Assembly: GCA_014534415.1 (NCBI GenBank)
Contig: JACVRM010000024.1
Span: forward strand, 1-19,965
DNA: 19,965 nucleotides
Source: Thermoleophilia bacterium
Lineage (GTDB): Bacteria; Actinomycetota; Thermoleophilia; Gaiellales; Gaiellaceae
Direction of reading: 5' to 3'
Below, piece after piece: positions 1-7,524 of the stretch. Made by a program: the position numbers and the translations under genes. The stretch's first letter is position 1. Every line of letters begins with the position of its first letter. Under the pieces are notes generated by a model. That model did not search any database and was not told the origin of the DNA. It saw only the letters and a list, made by a program, of their open reading frames with translations.

Positions 1-1
1 T

Positions 2-367
2 CGCTTCGACCAGCTGGACGGCGGGCGCGTCGCCGTCGCGGGCCACGAGCTCGGCCCGGACGAGGTGCTCGTCGAGACCGTCGGCAAGGAGGGATGGGCG
101 GTGGCGTCCGACGACGGGGTGACGGTTGCCGTGGAAACGGCGCTCGACCCCGAGCTCGAGCTCGAGGGCCGCGCCTACGACCTGATCCACGAGCTGAACA
201 CGCTGCGGCGCGACCGGGGACTCGAGCTGACCGACCGCGTGCGCGTCACGCTCCCCGAGGTGCATCGCGAGGTCGTGGAGCGCCACGGCGACTGGATCGC
301 CCGCGAGGTGCTTGCCGTCGAACTCGCGGTCGGCGCTGTCGCCGAGCCGCACCTCGAGCGCGCCTAG
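2..367 (+). CDS. ileS: Isoleucyl-tRNA synthetase, C-terminal fragment
   Basis: This is the last 121 codons of a gene that starts outside the window. The protein charges tRNA-Ile with isoleucine in the cytoplasm. The visible part is the C-terminal DUF5915-like region found in the long (archaeal/actinobacterial type) IleRS. The run LELEGRAYDLIHELNTLRRD followed by RGLELTDRVRV is characteristic: an acidic-hydrophobic strand, then a helix with the (L/I)xxLRR pattern, then the (L/I)ELxDR(I/V) strand. The catalytic HIGH and KMSKS motifs and the anticodon-binding domain lie upstream and cannot be seen. The reading frame is open from the first base to TAG at 365-367. About 270 bp without a gene follow, so it is probably the end of its transcription unit. 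The family call is from recognised sequence pattern; the alternative (another class I synthetase, such as ValRS) fits this tail less well. Confidence 0.8.
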   Translation, partial: RFDQLDGGRVAVAGHELGPDEVLVETVGKEGWAVASDDGVTVAVETALDPELELEGRAYDLIHELNTLRRDRGLELTDRVRVTLPEVHREVVERHGDWIAREVLAVELAVGAVAEPHLERA

Positions 368-434
368 TCTCGCCGCCCGCCGCGACACCTCCTTTCGCGT
401 CAGCGCCGGAGGGGCGTAGCGCAGGCGCCCGTTC

Positions 435-590
435 GCCGGTGCCAGGCCCGCGCGCGTAACGCCGACGCGCGAGTGCCAAATGTGTGCCATCGATTTGGGC
501 GTACCGCTTGATCACGCGGAGGCATAGCCACCACCCGCCGCGGGCCGCCGGTGCCAGGCCCAGTCGCGAATCGTGCGCGAGTGTGTGCCC
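435..590 (+). repeat. Two REP-like hairpin units upstream of a RAYT transposase
   Basis: A 15-bp exact repeat, GCCGGTGCCAGGCCC, occurs at 435-449 and 547-561. Each copy is followed within 1-2 bases by a hairpin with a 7-nt loop: CGCGCGT/ACGCGCG at 451-457 and 465-471 (loop AACGCCG), and TCGCG/CGCGA at 564-568 and 576-580 (loop AATCGTG). After each hairpin comes GAGTG and then TGTGCC. The stems differ in sequence but both are self-complementary. A conserved head plus an imperfect palindrome is the known layout of REP sequences bound by Y1 REP-associated transposases, and such a gene begins 50 bp downstream. That these are its substrates is inference. Confidence 0.5.
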
Positions 591-629
591 GAAGTGGAAA
601 ACGCGCGCGGTCACTCGCTTCGCCGGGCG

Positions 630-635
630 TATCGT
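630..635 (+). promoter_or_regulatory. -10 box (TATCGT) for the RAYT gene
   Basis: TATCGT fits the actinobacterial TANNNT -10 pattern and ends six bases before the GTG at 642. Transcription would begin at or next to the start codon, giving a leaderless mRNA. There is no Shine-Dalgarno sequence before this GTG, and no clear -35 box. Confidence 0.4.
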
Positions 636-641
636 CGAACC

Positions 642-1247
642 GTGCCCCGCCCGCCTCGCGTGTTCGATCCCTCGCTGCCGTACCACGTGACGACGCGCGG
701 CAACGACGGCCGGCGCATCTTCGCGGACGCCTGGGACCGGCTGATGTTCATGAGGCTTCTGGAGCGAGCCGTCAAGCGGTTCGAGCTGCGCTGCGCCGGC
801 TACTGCATCATGACGACGCACTACCACATGCTCTTTGCCGCAGGCGTCGAGCGTCTTCCTGCGGCGATGCACTTCCTGAACGGCGGGTATGCGCAGGCTT
901 TCAACCGCCGCCACGGTCGCGAGCCCCACGTCTTCGGCCGCCGCTACGCCGCGATCGCGATCGAGAACGACCTTCACCTCTTTGCGGCCCACCGCTACCT
1001 CGCTCTCAACCCGGTCGCTGCGAAGCTGTGCGAACGGCCCGCCGATTGGCCGTGGAGCAGCTACGGCGCGATCGCCGGGGTCAGATCCGCCCCGCGCTTG
1101 CTCGATGTCGACGCAACACTGCGGCTCTTCGCCGCCGACCGCCTCGCCGCGACGGCGCGCTTCCGCGCGTTCGTCGAGCCGGAAACCGCTGCGGCAGCTG
1201 TGGCCGACCGGGAAGGCGAGCGCCGAACCGTACCGGCCGTCGGCTAG
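642..1247 (+). CDS. REP-associated tyrosine transposase (Y1_Tnp, HUH nuclease)
   Basis: A 201-residue single-strand DNA endonuclease of the IS200/TnpA-like superfamily, RAYT branch. The N-terminal PRPPRVFDPSLPYHVTTRGN is the family's opening strand. The HUH metal site is H60-Y61-H62 in CIMTTHYHMLF. The FGRRYAAIAIEND segment and RYLALNPVAAKLCERPADWPWSSY follow, with Y119 the likely nucleophile by comparison with the YxxxNPV motif. Length is normal. The frame is open from 573, but GTG 642 gives the expected N-terminus and has a -10 box six bases upstream, so I chose it. Such genes are usually domesticated single copies that act on nearby REP palindromes, and two REP-like units sit just upstream. 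No inverted repeats or target duplication mark it as an IS. It ends 3 bp from the convergent ispH. Confidence is high in family, modest in activity. Confidence 0.88.
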   Translation: MPRPPRVFDPSLPYHVTTRGNDGRRIFADAWDRLMFMRLLERAVKRFELRCAGYCIMTTHYHMLFAAGVERLPAAMHFLNGGYAQAFNRRHGREPHVFGRRYAAIAIENDLHLFAAHRYLALNPVAAKLCERPADWPWSSYGAIAGVRSAPRLLDVDATLRLFAADRLAATARFRAFVEPETAAAAVADREGERRTVPAVG

Positions 1248-1250
1248 GGC

Positions 1251-2207
1251 TTAGCGGCGCTGCGTCTCCGCGAGCTCGAGCTCGCGGCGCAGCTCGACCG
1301 GCAACCGGAAGGTCACGTCCTCCTCCACCATCGCGAACGGCTCCACGACCGCGCCGCGCGCCCGGAACCACGCGCAGACGCCGTCCACGAGCGATTCGGG
1401 CGCCGACGCACCGGACGTCACGCCGACGGTCTCAGCGCCCTCCAGCCACGCGTCGTCGATGTCTCGCTCGTCGTCGATCAGGTGAGCCTCCACGCCGCCG
1501 GCGCGCGCCACCTCGACGAGTCGGTTCGAGTTCGACGAGTTTCTCGACCCGATGACGAGCAGCAGGTCGATGTCGGCCAGCATCTCCTTGACGGCCCATT
1601 GCCGGTTGGAGGTCGCGTAGCAGATGTCTTCTTTCTTCGGCGCGTGAATCCGGGGGAAGCGCCGGCGCAGAGCCGCCACGATCTCCATCGTCTCGTCGAC
1701 GGAGAGCGTCGTCTGCGTGATGTACGCGAGCTTCGCTCCCACGCTGAGGTCGAGCTCCTCGACGTCCTCCACGGACTGGACGAGCACCGTCGCCTCGGGC
1801 GCCTCGCCCATCGTCCCGACGACCTCCTCGTGGCCGGCGTGCCCGACGAGCACGATCGTGTAGCCCTCGGCGGCGTACCGGCGCGCCTCGACGTGCACCT
1901 TCGTCACGAGCGGGCAGGTCGCGTCGATCGTGTTCAGGCCGCGCTCGGCGGCGTTCCGGTAGACGGTCGGCGCGACGCCGTGCGCCGACAGAACGACGGT
2001 CTCGCCGCGCGGCACGTCGGTCTCCTCGTCGACGAACACGGCGCCTCGCGCCTCGAGCTCGCGCACGACGTGCGCGTTGTGGACGATCTGCTTCCGGACG
2101 TAGACGGGCGGCCCGTAGAGCTCGAGCGCGCGCTCGACCGTCTGGACGGCCCGCTCGACGCCGGCGCAGTAGCCTCGCGGCGAGGCGAGCAGGACGCGTG
2201 TGACCAC
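1251..2207 (-). CDS. ispH: 4-hydroxy-3-methylbut-2-enyl diphosphate reductase
   Basis: A 318-residue [4Fe-4S] enzyme that makes IPP and DMAPP from HMBPP, the last step of the MEP isoprenoid pathway in the cytoplasm. The three cluster cysteines are visible: C14 in SPRGYCAGVERA, C98 in DATCPLV and C196 in EDICYATSNRQ. The substrate-binding H43 (IVHNAHVV), H76 (LSAHGV), H126 and E128 (GHAGHEEVVGTMGE), the SRNSSNSNRL phosphate-binding loop and the SGASAPESLV motif are also present. Length is normal for the family and every key residue is kept. The frame stays open far upstream of the gene, but the homology begins at VTRVLLASPRGYC. GTG 2207 has the -10-like TACACT exactly six bases upstream, which supports a leaderless start. 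The gene is divergent from the sensor kinase and convergent with the transposase. Confidence 0.95.
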   Translation of the reverse strand: MVTRVLLASPRGYCAGVERAVQTVERALELYGPPVYVRKQIVHNAHVVRELEARGAVFVDEETDVPRGETVVLSAHGVAPTVYRNAAERGLNTIDATCPLVTKVHVEARRYAAEGYTIVLVGHAGHEEVVGTMGEAPEATVLVQSVEDVEELDLSVGAKLAYITQTTLSVDETMEIVAALRRRFPRIHAPKKEDICYATSNRQWAVKEMLADIDLLLVIGSRNSSNSNRLVEVARAGGVEAHLIDDERDIDDAWLEGAETVGVTSGASAPESLVDGVCAWFRARGAVVEPFAMVEEDVTFRLPVELRRELELAETQRR

Positions 2208-2213
2208 GCAGCC

Positions 2214-2219
2214 AGTGTA
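2214..2219 (-). promoter_or_regulatory. -10 box (TACACT) for ispH
   Basis: Read on the minus strand this is TACACT, six bases before the ispH GTG at 2207. The predicted transcript would start at the initiation codon. It shares a 61-bp intergenic region with the kinase promoter. Confidence 0.45.
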
Positions 2220-2239
2220 GTCCCCGCCTGCGTCCGGCT

Positions 2240-2245
2240 TATGAT
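2240..2245 (+). promoter_or_regulatory. -10 box (TATGAT) for the sensor kinase
   Basis: TATGAT is one mismatch from TATAAT. Transcription from about 2252 would leave a leader of about 17 nt with a GAGGA at 2261-2265, just before the GTG at 2269. The -35 region is not recognisable. Confidence 0.4.
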
Positions 2246-2268
2246 CCGAAGGGCACGTCCGAGGACAC

Positions 2269-5200
2269 GTGACCGCGATATCGCAGCCGCCGTTCGCCCT
2301 CTCGACGACCGCCGTCGTCGTCCTCGGCGTGGCTGCGGCGGCGGCGGTTCTCTTGCTCGCGTTATGGCTCCGCGAGCGGCAGGTCTCGCAGGCGCGAGAC
2401 ACCCGGCGCACCGACAAGATCGACCGCGAGCTCGAGGCCGTCGCGTCGCTCTCGACTCGTCTAGCGCGTGCGCGCGACGTGCGATCGGTGGCCGAGCTGC
2501 TCGTCGACGAAGTCGTCACGCTGCTCGGCCTCGATTTCGTCGCCGTCGCGCTCGTCGACGAGGAGGCGAACGAAGCGGCCGGCCTCGTTGCCAGAGACGC
2601 CCGGCGCGACGCGGGTTGGTGGTCGGACATGCGCTGGAATCTCGCCGAGGAGCGCTCGATCACGGCGGCCGTCGTTTCCGGACGCGAGCTGCTCGCGATC
2701 GCTGATCTCGACGACGAGCCCAACACGAATCGCCGGCTCGCTGAGCGCGTGGGCGCGAAGAGCGCCGTGTTCGCGCCGGTGATCGCCGAGAACCGAGTCC
2801 AGGCCGTCCTGATCGGTGCCGTGCGAGGCGCGCGCCGCGAATTCGGCGGCGAGGAGCTCGCGCTGCTCCAGGCGCTCGCGGCCGAAGCGGCGCTCGCTCT
2901 CGAGCGGACGATCTCGGCGGCGGCGCTCGCGGACGCGCTCGAGCGCGAGCGGCTCGTCGCCGGCATCGGCCGCCGCGTTCGCTCGGAGCTCGATCTCGAC
3001 GCAGTGCTCCGAGTCGCAGTCGAGGAGCTCGCGCAGGCGATCGGCGTCATGCGCGCGTTCATCCGCCTCGGCGAAGCGGGCGAGGCGATGCCGGTGCTCG
3101 CCGAGTGGACGGCGCCCGGCGCCGCGCCGGTTGGCAATGCCGCGCCCCACCTGCCCGTGCTGAACCTCGCCGCGCGCGAGCGGCGGACGATCGCGGTTGC
3201 AGATCTGGAGACGTCACCGGAGCTCGCCGATCCCGCACTCGGGAGCGTCGATCTGCTCCGTGAGCTCGGCGCGCGATCGGTGCTCGCCACGCCGATCGTC
3301 GTCTTCGATCGCATGATCGGCGTCTTCGGCCTGCACCGCGACACGGCTGGATCGTGGGGGGCGGAGGAAATCGCGCTTGTCGAGGCCGTGGCGCGCGAGG
3401 CCGGCCTCGCCATCCATACGGCGCGCCTGCTCGACGAGGATCGACGCCGCTTCGAGCAGCAGGCAGCGTTGCTCGAGGCGGCCGCGGCCGTCACCCGCGA
3501 ATTGCGCGTGGAAACGGTCTTCGAGCGGCTCGTTGCCGAGCTGACGAAACTCGTGAGAGCGGACGCCGCCGACCTCTACGTCTACGACGTCCAGCGGGGA
3601 GCGCTCCGCTGCGTCGCCGTCCACGGCCTGGACGAGAACGTCGTCGGTCTCGAGACCGAGCCGACCGCCGGGGTCTCCGGGCAAGCGGTCGAGGCCGGGC
3701 GCGCGGTCCGCGCCGACGCGTACGACACGCTCGAGCACCCTGTCCAGCATCCCGCGTACCGCGGTTTCCGGGCCGCTATGGCGGCCCCACTCGTGTGGTC
3801 CGGAGAGGCGCGTGGCGTCGTCGGCGTCGGCTCGCGGGACCCCGCCCGCCGGTTCACCGAGCTCGACACGCAGATCGTGGAGACGTTCGCGGGCCTCGCG
3901 GCGCTTGCGCTCGCGAATGCCGAGAGCTTCGAGCGATCCGAACGGCAGGCGCGCGTGGAGCGGGGCTTTTACAGGATTGCGGCGCTCCTTGGCGAGCCGC
4001 TCTCGCTCGCCCAGACGTTCGAGGCGGTCGCCCACGCGGCCTGCGAGGCGTTCGCCGGCTCGTTCGCGGCGGCACTCACACCCGGCTTCGAAGGGCTCGA
4101 AGTGGCCGGCCGCCACGAAGTCGAGATGGACGCCGCCGCCGCTCTGGCGCGCGAGCTCGGCGGCGCCGAAGCCGTTGGAGGCGCGCTTCGGGCGGGCCGG
4201 CGGCTGACGGCGACGTCGCTGCTCGACGACGAGCGGTTTCCCGAGAGCTTCCGCGCGCTGGCGGCCAGGGAGGGATACCGCTCGCTTCTGCTGATCCCGT
4301 GCGAGCTGCCGCGGCGCGCCGAGCGCGGCGTCGTCGTCGTCGCGTTTCGCGACGAGCGTGTGTTCTCGGACGACGATCTCGAGCTCGCCGGCCACCTCGG
4401 CGGCGCCGCGCGGGGCGCGCTCGAGCGCAGCGAGCTCTACGAGCGTGAGCGTACCTCGCGAGCCCTCGCGCAGCACCTCGCGCGCACGGGAAGCTTGCTG
4501 GCGGCCGAGCTCGACCCGTCCGTCGTGCTCGCCGAGCTCGCCGAGCAGGCGCCGCCGCTGCTCGGAGTGGACGCGGCGGCGATCCGCGTGCTCGAAGGCG
4601 AGGAGCTCGTCGTCGCCGCGGTCGCCGGTGTCGCCGGCGATTCGGCGGGCTCGCGAACCGCGGTCGCGGGCACGCCGTCGGGTGACGTCGTCCAGTCGCG
4701 CGCGCCGCTGGCGTTCACGGACACGGTCACAGCAGGCCTCGACCCGGACGACGACGCGTTGCTCGCCGTGGGTCATCGGGCGTACCTCGGCGTTCCGTTG
4801 CGCGCTGCCGAGGGGGACGTGCGCGGTGCGCTGGCCGTGTACGCGCACGAGCCGCGCGAGTGGCGCGAGGAGGAAGTCGAGGCGTTGGTCGCTCTCGCCG
4901 GCAATGCCGGCGCGGTGCTCGCGAACGCCGAGCTCTACCAGCGCGTCGCGCTCGAGAAGGAGCGCAGCGACGCGGTGATCGCGAACGTTGCGGACGGGAT
5001 CGTGGCGGTCGACCGAGACGGCACCGTGGTGCTCTGGAACCGCGCCGCCGAGCAGATCACGGGCCTCCCGCAGAGCGAGGCGCTTGGCCGCCCGCTCGTC
5101 CGCCTGCTGGGCCGGAACCTGAGTGCCGCGCCGGGCGGTGCCGAGCGCCTCGTTCCGATTCCGCGCGGCGCCGAGCAGGTGTGGCTCTCGGTGAGCGAGG

Positions 5201-5982
5201 CGGTCATGCGCGACCCGGCCGGCGACGTGGCCGGCAGGATCTACGCGTTCCGAGACGTGTCCGCGGAGCGGGTCGTCGAGGAGATGAAGTCGACGTTCGT
5301 CTCCACGGTCTCCGAGGAGCTCCGCCGCCCGCTCACCTCGATCTACGGGTTTGCGGAGACGCTGCTCCGGCGCGACGTTCTCTTCAGCGAGGACGAACGC
5401 CGCACGTTCCTCGGCTACATCGCGTCGGAGGCCGAGCGCCTCACGTCGATCGTCGACCAGCTGTTGAGCGTGGCGCGGCTCGAGGCGGGCGACCTCGACG
5501 TGGAGCTCGCGCCGACGGACGTCCGGCGCGTCGTCGCCGAGGTCGTCGAGACGGTCGAGGCTTCTGGGGCGCTCGACGGCCACCGGTTCGTGATCGACCT
5601 TCCTTCCGAGCCGCTCGACGCCTCGGTCGACCGCGACAAGCTGCGGCAGATCCTCGTAAACCTGGTCGACAATGCGGTCAAGTTCTCGCCGGGAGGCGGG
5701 ACGGTGACCGTGGCGGCGCGGCGGCGCCCGGACGCCGTCGAGGTACGCGTCGTCGACGAGGGGGTGGGCGTCCCCGCCGGCGAGCACGATCGAATCTTCA
5801 GCAAGTTCCACCGCGCCGATAGCCCGGTGACGGGTGGCACCGGCCTCGGCCTCTTCATCGCGCAGGGGCTCGTCACCGCGATGGGTGGCCGCATCTGGGT
5901 CGACTCGCAGGCCGGCGAGGGAGCGACGTTCGTGTTCGAGCTGCCGGTCGCGCGCGGCCGCTCGCTCGCCGTCGCCGAGTGA
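2269..5982 (+). CDS. Multi-GAF/PAS sensor histidine kinase homologue lacking the H-box histidine
   Basis: A 1237-residue membrane-anchored signalling protein. Order: one hydrophobic segment (about residues 13-33), five GAF-type domains (about 60-210, 225-385, 400-555, 565-720, 735-890), a PAS domain (about 898-1004, with ADGIVAVDRDGTVVLWNRAAE), a HisKA helix pair and a HATPase domain. The ATP site is intact: N box QILVNLVDNAVKFS, G1 DEGVGV, F box IFSKFHR, G2 GGTGLGL. The H box reads FVSTVSEELRRPLTSI where the family has SHELRTPL, so the phospho-accepting His is Glu (codon GAG at 5314-5316, residue 1016). His to this Glu codon needs two base changes, which argues against a sequencing slip. GTG 2269 is used because homology is continuous from the hydrophobic segment. 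A response regulator follows 31 bp downstream, a likely partner. The protein may bind ATP and regulate without autophosphorylation, as tyrosine-bearing DivL does; this is inference. Confidence 0.85.
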   Translation: MTAISQPPFALSTTAVVVLGVAAAAAVLLLALWLRERQVSQARDTRRTDKIDRELEAVASLSTRLARARDVRSVAELLVDEVVTLLGLDFVAVALVDEEANEAAGLVARDARRDAGWWSDMRWNLAEERSITAAVVSGRELLAIADLDDEPNTNRRLAERVGAKSAVFAPVIAENRVQAVLIGAVRGARREFGGEELALLQALAAEAALALERTISAAALADALERERLVAGIGRRVRSELDLDAVLRVAVEELAQAIGVMRAFIRLGEAGEAMPVLAEWTAPGAAPVGNAAPHLPVLNLAARERRTIAVADLETSPELADPALGSVDLLRELGARSVLATPIVVFDRMIGVFGLHRDTAGSWGAEEIALVEAVAREAGLAIHTARLLDEDRRRFEQQAALLEAAAAVTRELRVETVFERLVAELTKLVRADAADLYVYDVQRGALRCVAVHGLDENVVGLETEPTAGVSGQAVEAGRAVRADAYDTLEHPVQHPAYRGFRAAMAAPLVWSGEARGVVGVGSRDPARRFTELDTQIVETFAGLAALALANAESFERSERQARVERGFYRIAALLGEPLSLAQTFEAVAHAACEAFAGSFAAALTPGFEGLEVAGRHEVEMDAAAALARELGGAEAVGGALRAGRRLTATSLLDDERFPESFRALAAREGYRSLLLIPCELPRRAERGVVVVAFRDERVFSDDDLELAGHLGGAARGALERSELYERERTSRALAQHLARTGSLLAAELDPSVVLAELAEQAPPLLGVDAAAIRVLEGEELVVAAVAGVAGDSAGSRTAVAGTPSGDVVQSRAPLAFTDTVTAGLDPDDDALLAVGHRAYLGVPLRAAEGDVRGALAVYAHEPREWREEEVEALVALAGNAGAVLANAELYQRVALEKERSDAVIANVADGIVAVDRDGTVVLWNRAAEQITGLPQSEALGRPLVRLLGRNLSAAPGGAERLVPIPRGAEQVWLSVSEAVMRDPAGDVAGRIYAFRDVSAERVVEEMKSTFVSTVSEELRRPLTSIYGFAETLLRRDVLFSEDERRTFLGYIASEAERLTSIVDQLLSVARLEAGDLDVELAPTDVRRVVAEVVETVEASGALDGHRFVIDLPSEPLDASVDRDKLRQILVNLVDNAVKFSPGGGTVTVAARRRPDAVEVRVVDEGVGVPAGEHDRIFSKFHRADSPVTGGTGLGLFIAQGLVTAMGGRIWVDSQAGEGATFVFELPVARGRSLAVAE

Positions 5983-6000
5983 GTAAGCCGAACGCGTGGG

Positions 6001-6006
6001 TATAAC
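6001..6006 (+). promoter_or_regulatory. -10 box (TATAAC) for the response regulator
   Basis: TATAAC, one base off consensus, ends seven bases before GTG 6014. It suggests the regulator has its own leaderless transcript in addition to any read-through from the kinase. Confidence 0.4.
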
Positions 6007-6013
6007 CGCGGCC

Positions 6014-6472
6014 GTGACGACCGTGCTCGTCATCGACGACGAGGCGGCAATCCGCCTGCTCTGCCGCGTCAACCTCGAGGCGGAGGGACTCACCGTGCTG
6101 GAGGCAGCGGACGGACGCGCCGGCGTGGAGCGCGCGCGTGCCGAGCGGCCCGACGTGATCCTGCTCGACGTGATGATGCCGGGCCTCGACGGCTGGCAGG
6201 CCGCCGAGCAGCTCGTCGCCGACGAGCGGACGCGCGACATCCCGATCGTCTTCCTCACGGCGCGCGCCGATTTCCGCGACCGCGAGCGGGGCCTCGAAGC
6301 GGGCGGCATCGCGTATCTGACGAAGCCGTTCAACCCCGTCGAGCTGGCGCCGCTGATCCGGAACCTGCTCGACCGGCTCGCGCGCGGAGAGGGAGCGGAG
6401 ATGCGGCGTGAACGCATCGCGGAGCTCCGCGAGCTCGTAATGGGCGACGGAATGGGCGGCGACGCTCGTTAG
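6014..6472 (+). CDS. Single-domain response regulator (CheY-like)
   Basis: A 152-residue cytoplasmic receiver. The acidic pocket is D8-D9, the phospho-acceptor is D52 in VILLDVMMPGLDG, the switch Thr is T82 in IVFLTARAD, and the conserved lysine is K104 in YLTKPFNP. The receiver ends near residue 120. About 30 further residues (RLARGEGAEMRRERIAELRE) look helical and charged, and there is no DNA-binding or enzymatic output domain. GTG 5996 is in frame, but VTTVLVIDDE from GTG 6014 is the normal receiver N-terminus and follows a TATAAC box by seven bases. The gene lies 31 bp after the kinase homologue. Because that kinase lacks its histidine, the phosphate donor is unclear. The stop codon overlaps that of the convergent EamA gene. 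Confidence 0.88.
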   Translation: MTTVLVIDDEAAIRLLCRVNLEAEGLTVLEAADGRAGVERARAERPDVILLDVMMPGLDGWQAAEQLVADERTRDIPIVFLTARADFRDRERGLEAGGIAYLTKPFNPVELAPLIRNLLDRLARGEGAEMRRERIAELRELVMGDGMGGDAR

Positions 6473-7422
6473 CGGACCGTCTGCGCGACTGCGATTCCGG
6501 CGAGGACGACCACGCCCCCGACCATCTGGAGCGGGTCGAGCGACTCGCCGAGCCACGCCCAGGCGACGGCCGTGGCGGCCACGGGTTCCCACATGGCCGC
6601 GATTCCGGCGCGGGTTGCGGACAGGTGGCGGAGCGCGCCGACGAGCAGTCCGAACGGCACGATCGTGCCCCCGACGACCATGAACGCCATGAGCAGCCAG
6701 ACCGGCGACTGCGTGCCCGCCAGGTTGCCGAGCAGCGAGACGCGCTCGTCGACGATGTCGGCGGGGAAGGTCCACCAGGGCTGGGTCACCGCCCAGAACA
6801 GTGCAGCGAACAGCGAGCCGTAGCAGACGAGCGAGGCGGGGTCGCGGCGGCCGACCTCCCGCTCGGCGAGCAAGATGTAGAGCGCGAACGTGACCGCGGC
6901 CGCGAGCGCGGCGACCACGCCGAGGCCGTCCAGCGACAGGCCGCGCCACACATCGACGATCAGCGCCAGCCCCCCGAACGCGAGCATGAGCGCGACCCAA
7001 AGTCGCCGTCCGATCTGCTCGTGCATGACGAACCTGGCCCACAGAGCGACGAGCACCGGAGCGAGGTACTGCAGGAGCAGCGCGATGCCGATGTCGAGGC
7101 GCGCGATCGCAACGAAGTAGAGCGCCTGCACGAGCGCGAGACCGAGTACGCCGAACACGACGAGACGCGGCAGTTCGCGCCAGCCGAGTCGCAGGCTCGT
7201 CGGCCGCAGCGCGACTAGCACGAGCGCGAGCCCGACGAACGCGCCGGTCGAGCGCACCTCCGCAAGCCGTGCGGACGAGACGTCCGCCGACGTCAGGATG
7301 ACTTTCGAGACCGTCCCGTTGACGGCCCACAGCGTGGCGGCCGCGAGCACCATCGCATAGCCGCGCAGCGGGCGCTCGGCGGGCGGCGGCGCGTCCGGCG
7401 GTACGAACGGCGGCTCGACCAC
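6469..7422 (-). CDS. EamA/DMT-family transporter (RhaT-like permease)
   Basis: A 317-residue inner-membrane protein with two EamA repeats and about ten hydrophobic segments. The first repeat opens with LRGYAMVLAAATLWAVNGTVSK and includes LYFVAIARLDIGIALLLQYLAPVLVALWARFVMHE, a typical EamA end helix pair. The second has LGVVAALAAAVTFALYILLAE and ends with TRAGIAAMWEPVAATAVAWAWLGESLDPLQMVGGVVVLAGI. Substrate cannot be told: the family exports amino acids, metabolites or drugs. The short Pro-rich N-terminus (about 18 residues) is presumably cytoplasmic. The start is GTG 7422 because TACGGT lies six bases upstream; the frame is open beyond it but there runs through tRNA-Pro antisense. The gene is divergent from tRNA-Pro and convergent with the response regulator, with overlapping stop codons. 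Confidence 0.9.
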   Translation of the reverse strand: MVEPPFVPPDAPPPAERPLRGYAMVLAAATLWAVNGTVSKVILTSADVSSARLAEVRSTGAFVGLALVLVALRPTSLRLGWRELPRLVVFGVLGLALVQALYFVAIARLDIGIALLLQYLAPVLVALWARFVMHEQIGRRLWVALMLAFGGLALIVDVWRGLSLDGLGVVAALAAAVTFALYILLAEREVGRRDPASLVCYGSLFAALFWAVTQPWWTFPADIVDERVSLLGNLAGTQSPVWLLMAFMVVGGTIVPFGLLVGALRHLSATRAGIAAMWEPVAATAVAWAWLGESLDPLQMVGGVVVLAGIAVAQTVR

Positions 7423-7428
7423 GACGCG

Positions 7429-7434
7429 ACCGTA
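7429..7434 (-). promoter_or_regulatory. -10 box (TACGGT) for the EamA transporter
   Basis: Read on the minus strand, TACGGT lies exactly six bases before the GTG start at 7422, again a leaderless layout. Only two base pairs separate it from the tRNA-Pro -10 box on the other strand. Confidence 0.4.
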
Positions 7435-7436
7435 AC

Positions 7437-7442
7437 TACACT
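7437..7442 (+). promoter_or_regulatory. -10 box (TACACT) for tRNA-Pro
   Basis: TACACT ends eight bases before the mature 5' end of tRNA-Pro, so the primary transcript would start at or within a base or two of the tRNA. Confidence 0.4.
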
Positions 7443-7450
7443 GGCGGCAC

Positions 7451-7524
7451 CGGGGCGTAGCGCAGCCTGGTAGCGCACCCGCTTTGGGAGCGGGAGGTCG
7501 CCAGTTCGAATCTGGCCGCCCCGA
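7451..7524 (+). tRNA. tRNA-Pro (anticodon UGG)
   Basis: Cloverleaf read by eye: acceptor CGGGGCG with CGCCCCG, discriminator A at 7524, anticodon stem CCCGC/GCGGG around loop TTTGGGA (anticodon TGG), T arm GCCAG-TTCGAAT-CTGGC. CCA is not encoded. The 3' part is repeated in damaged form at 8219-8260, which marks this gene as a probable integration target. Confidence 0.95.

Noticed and set aside
411..424. GGGGCGTAGCGCAG, identical to 14 bases at the 5' end of tRNA-Pro
   Set aside because: No cloverleaf can be formed around it and the match ends abruptly; a short coincidence in GC-rich sequence is enough to explain it.
642..1247. Transposase as part of a complete insertion sequence
   Set aside because: No flanking inverted repeats, accessory TnpB gene or target duplication could be found; the protein pattern is that of a single-copy RAYT.
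3214..6417. A 1067-codon open frame on the minus strand opposite the sensor kinase
   Set aside because: It is an antisense shadow typical of high-GC DNA: rich in Arg, Ala, Asp and His with no motif, while the plus strand carries clear GAF, PAS and ATPase motifs.
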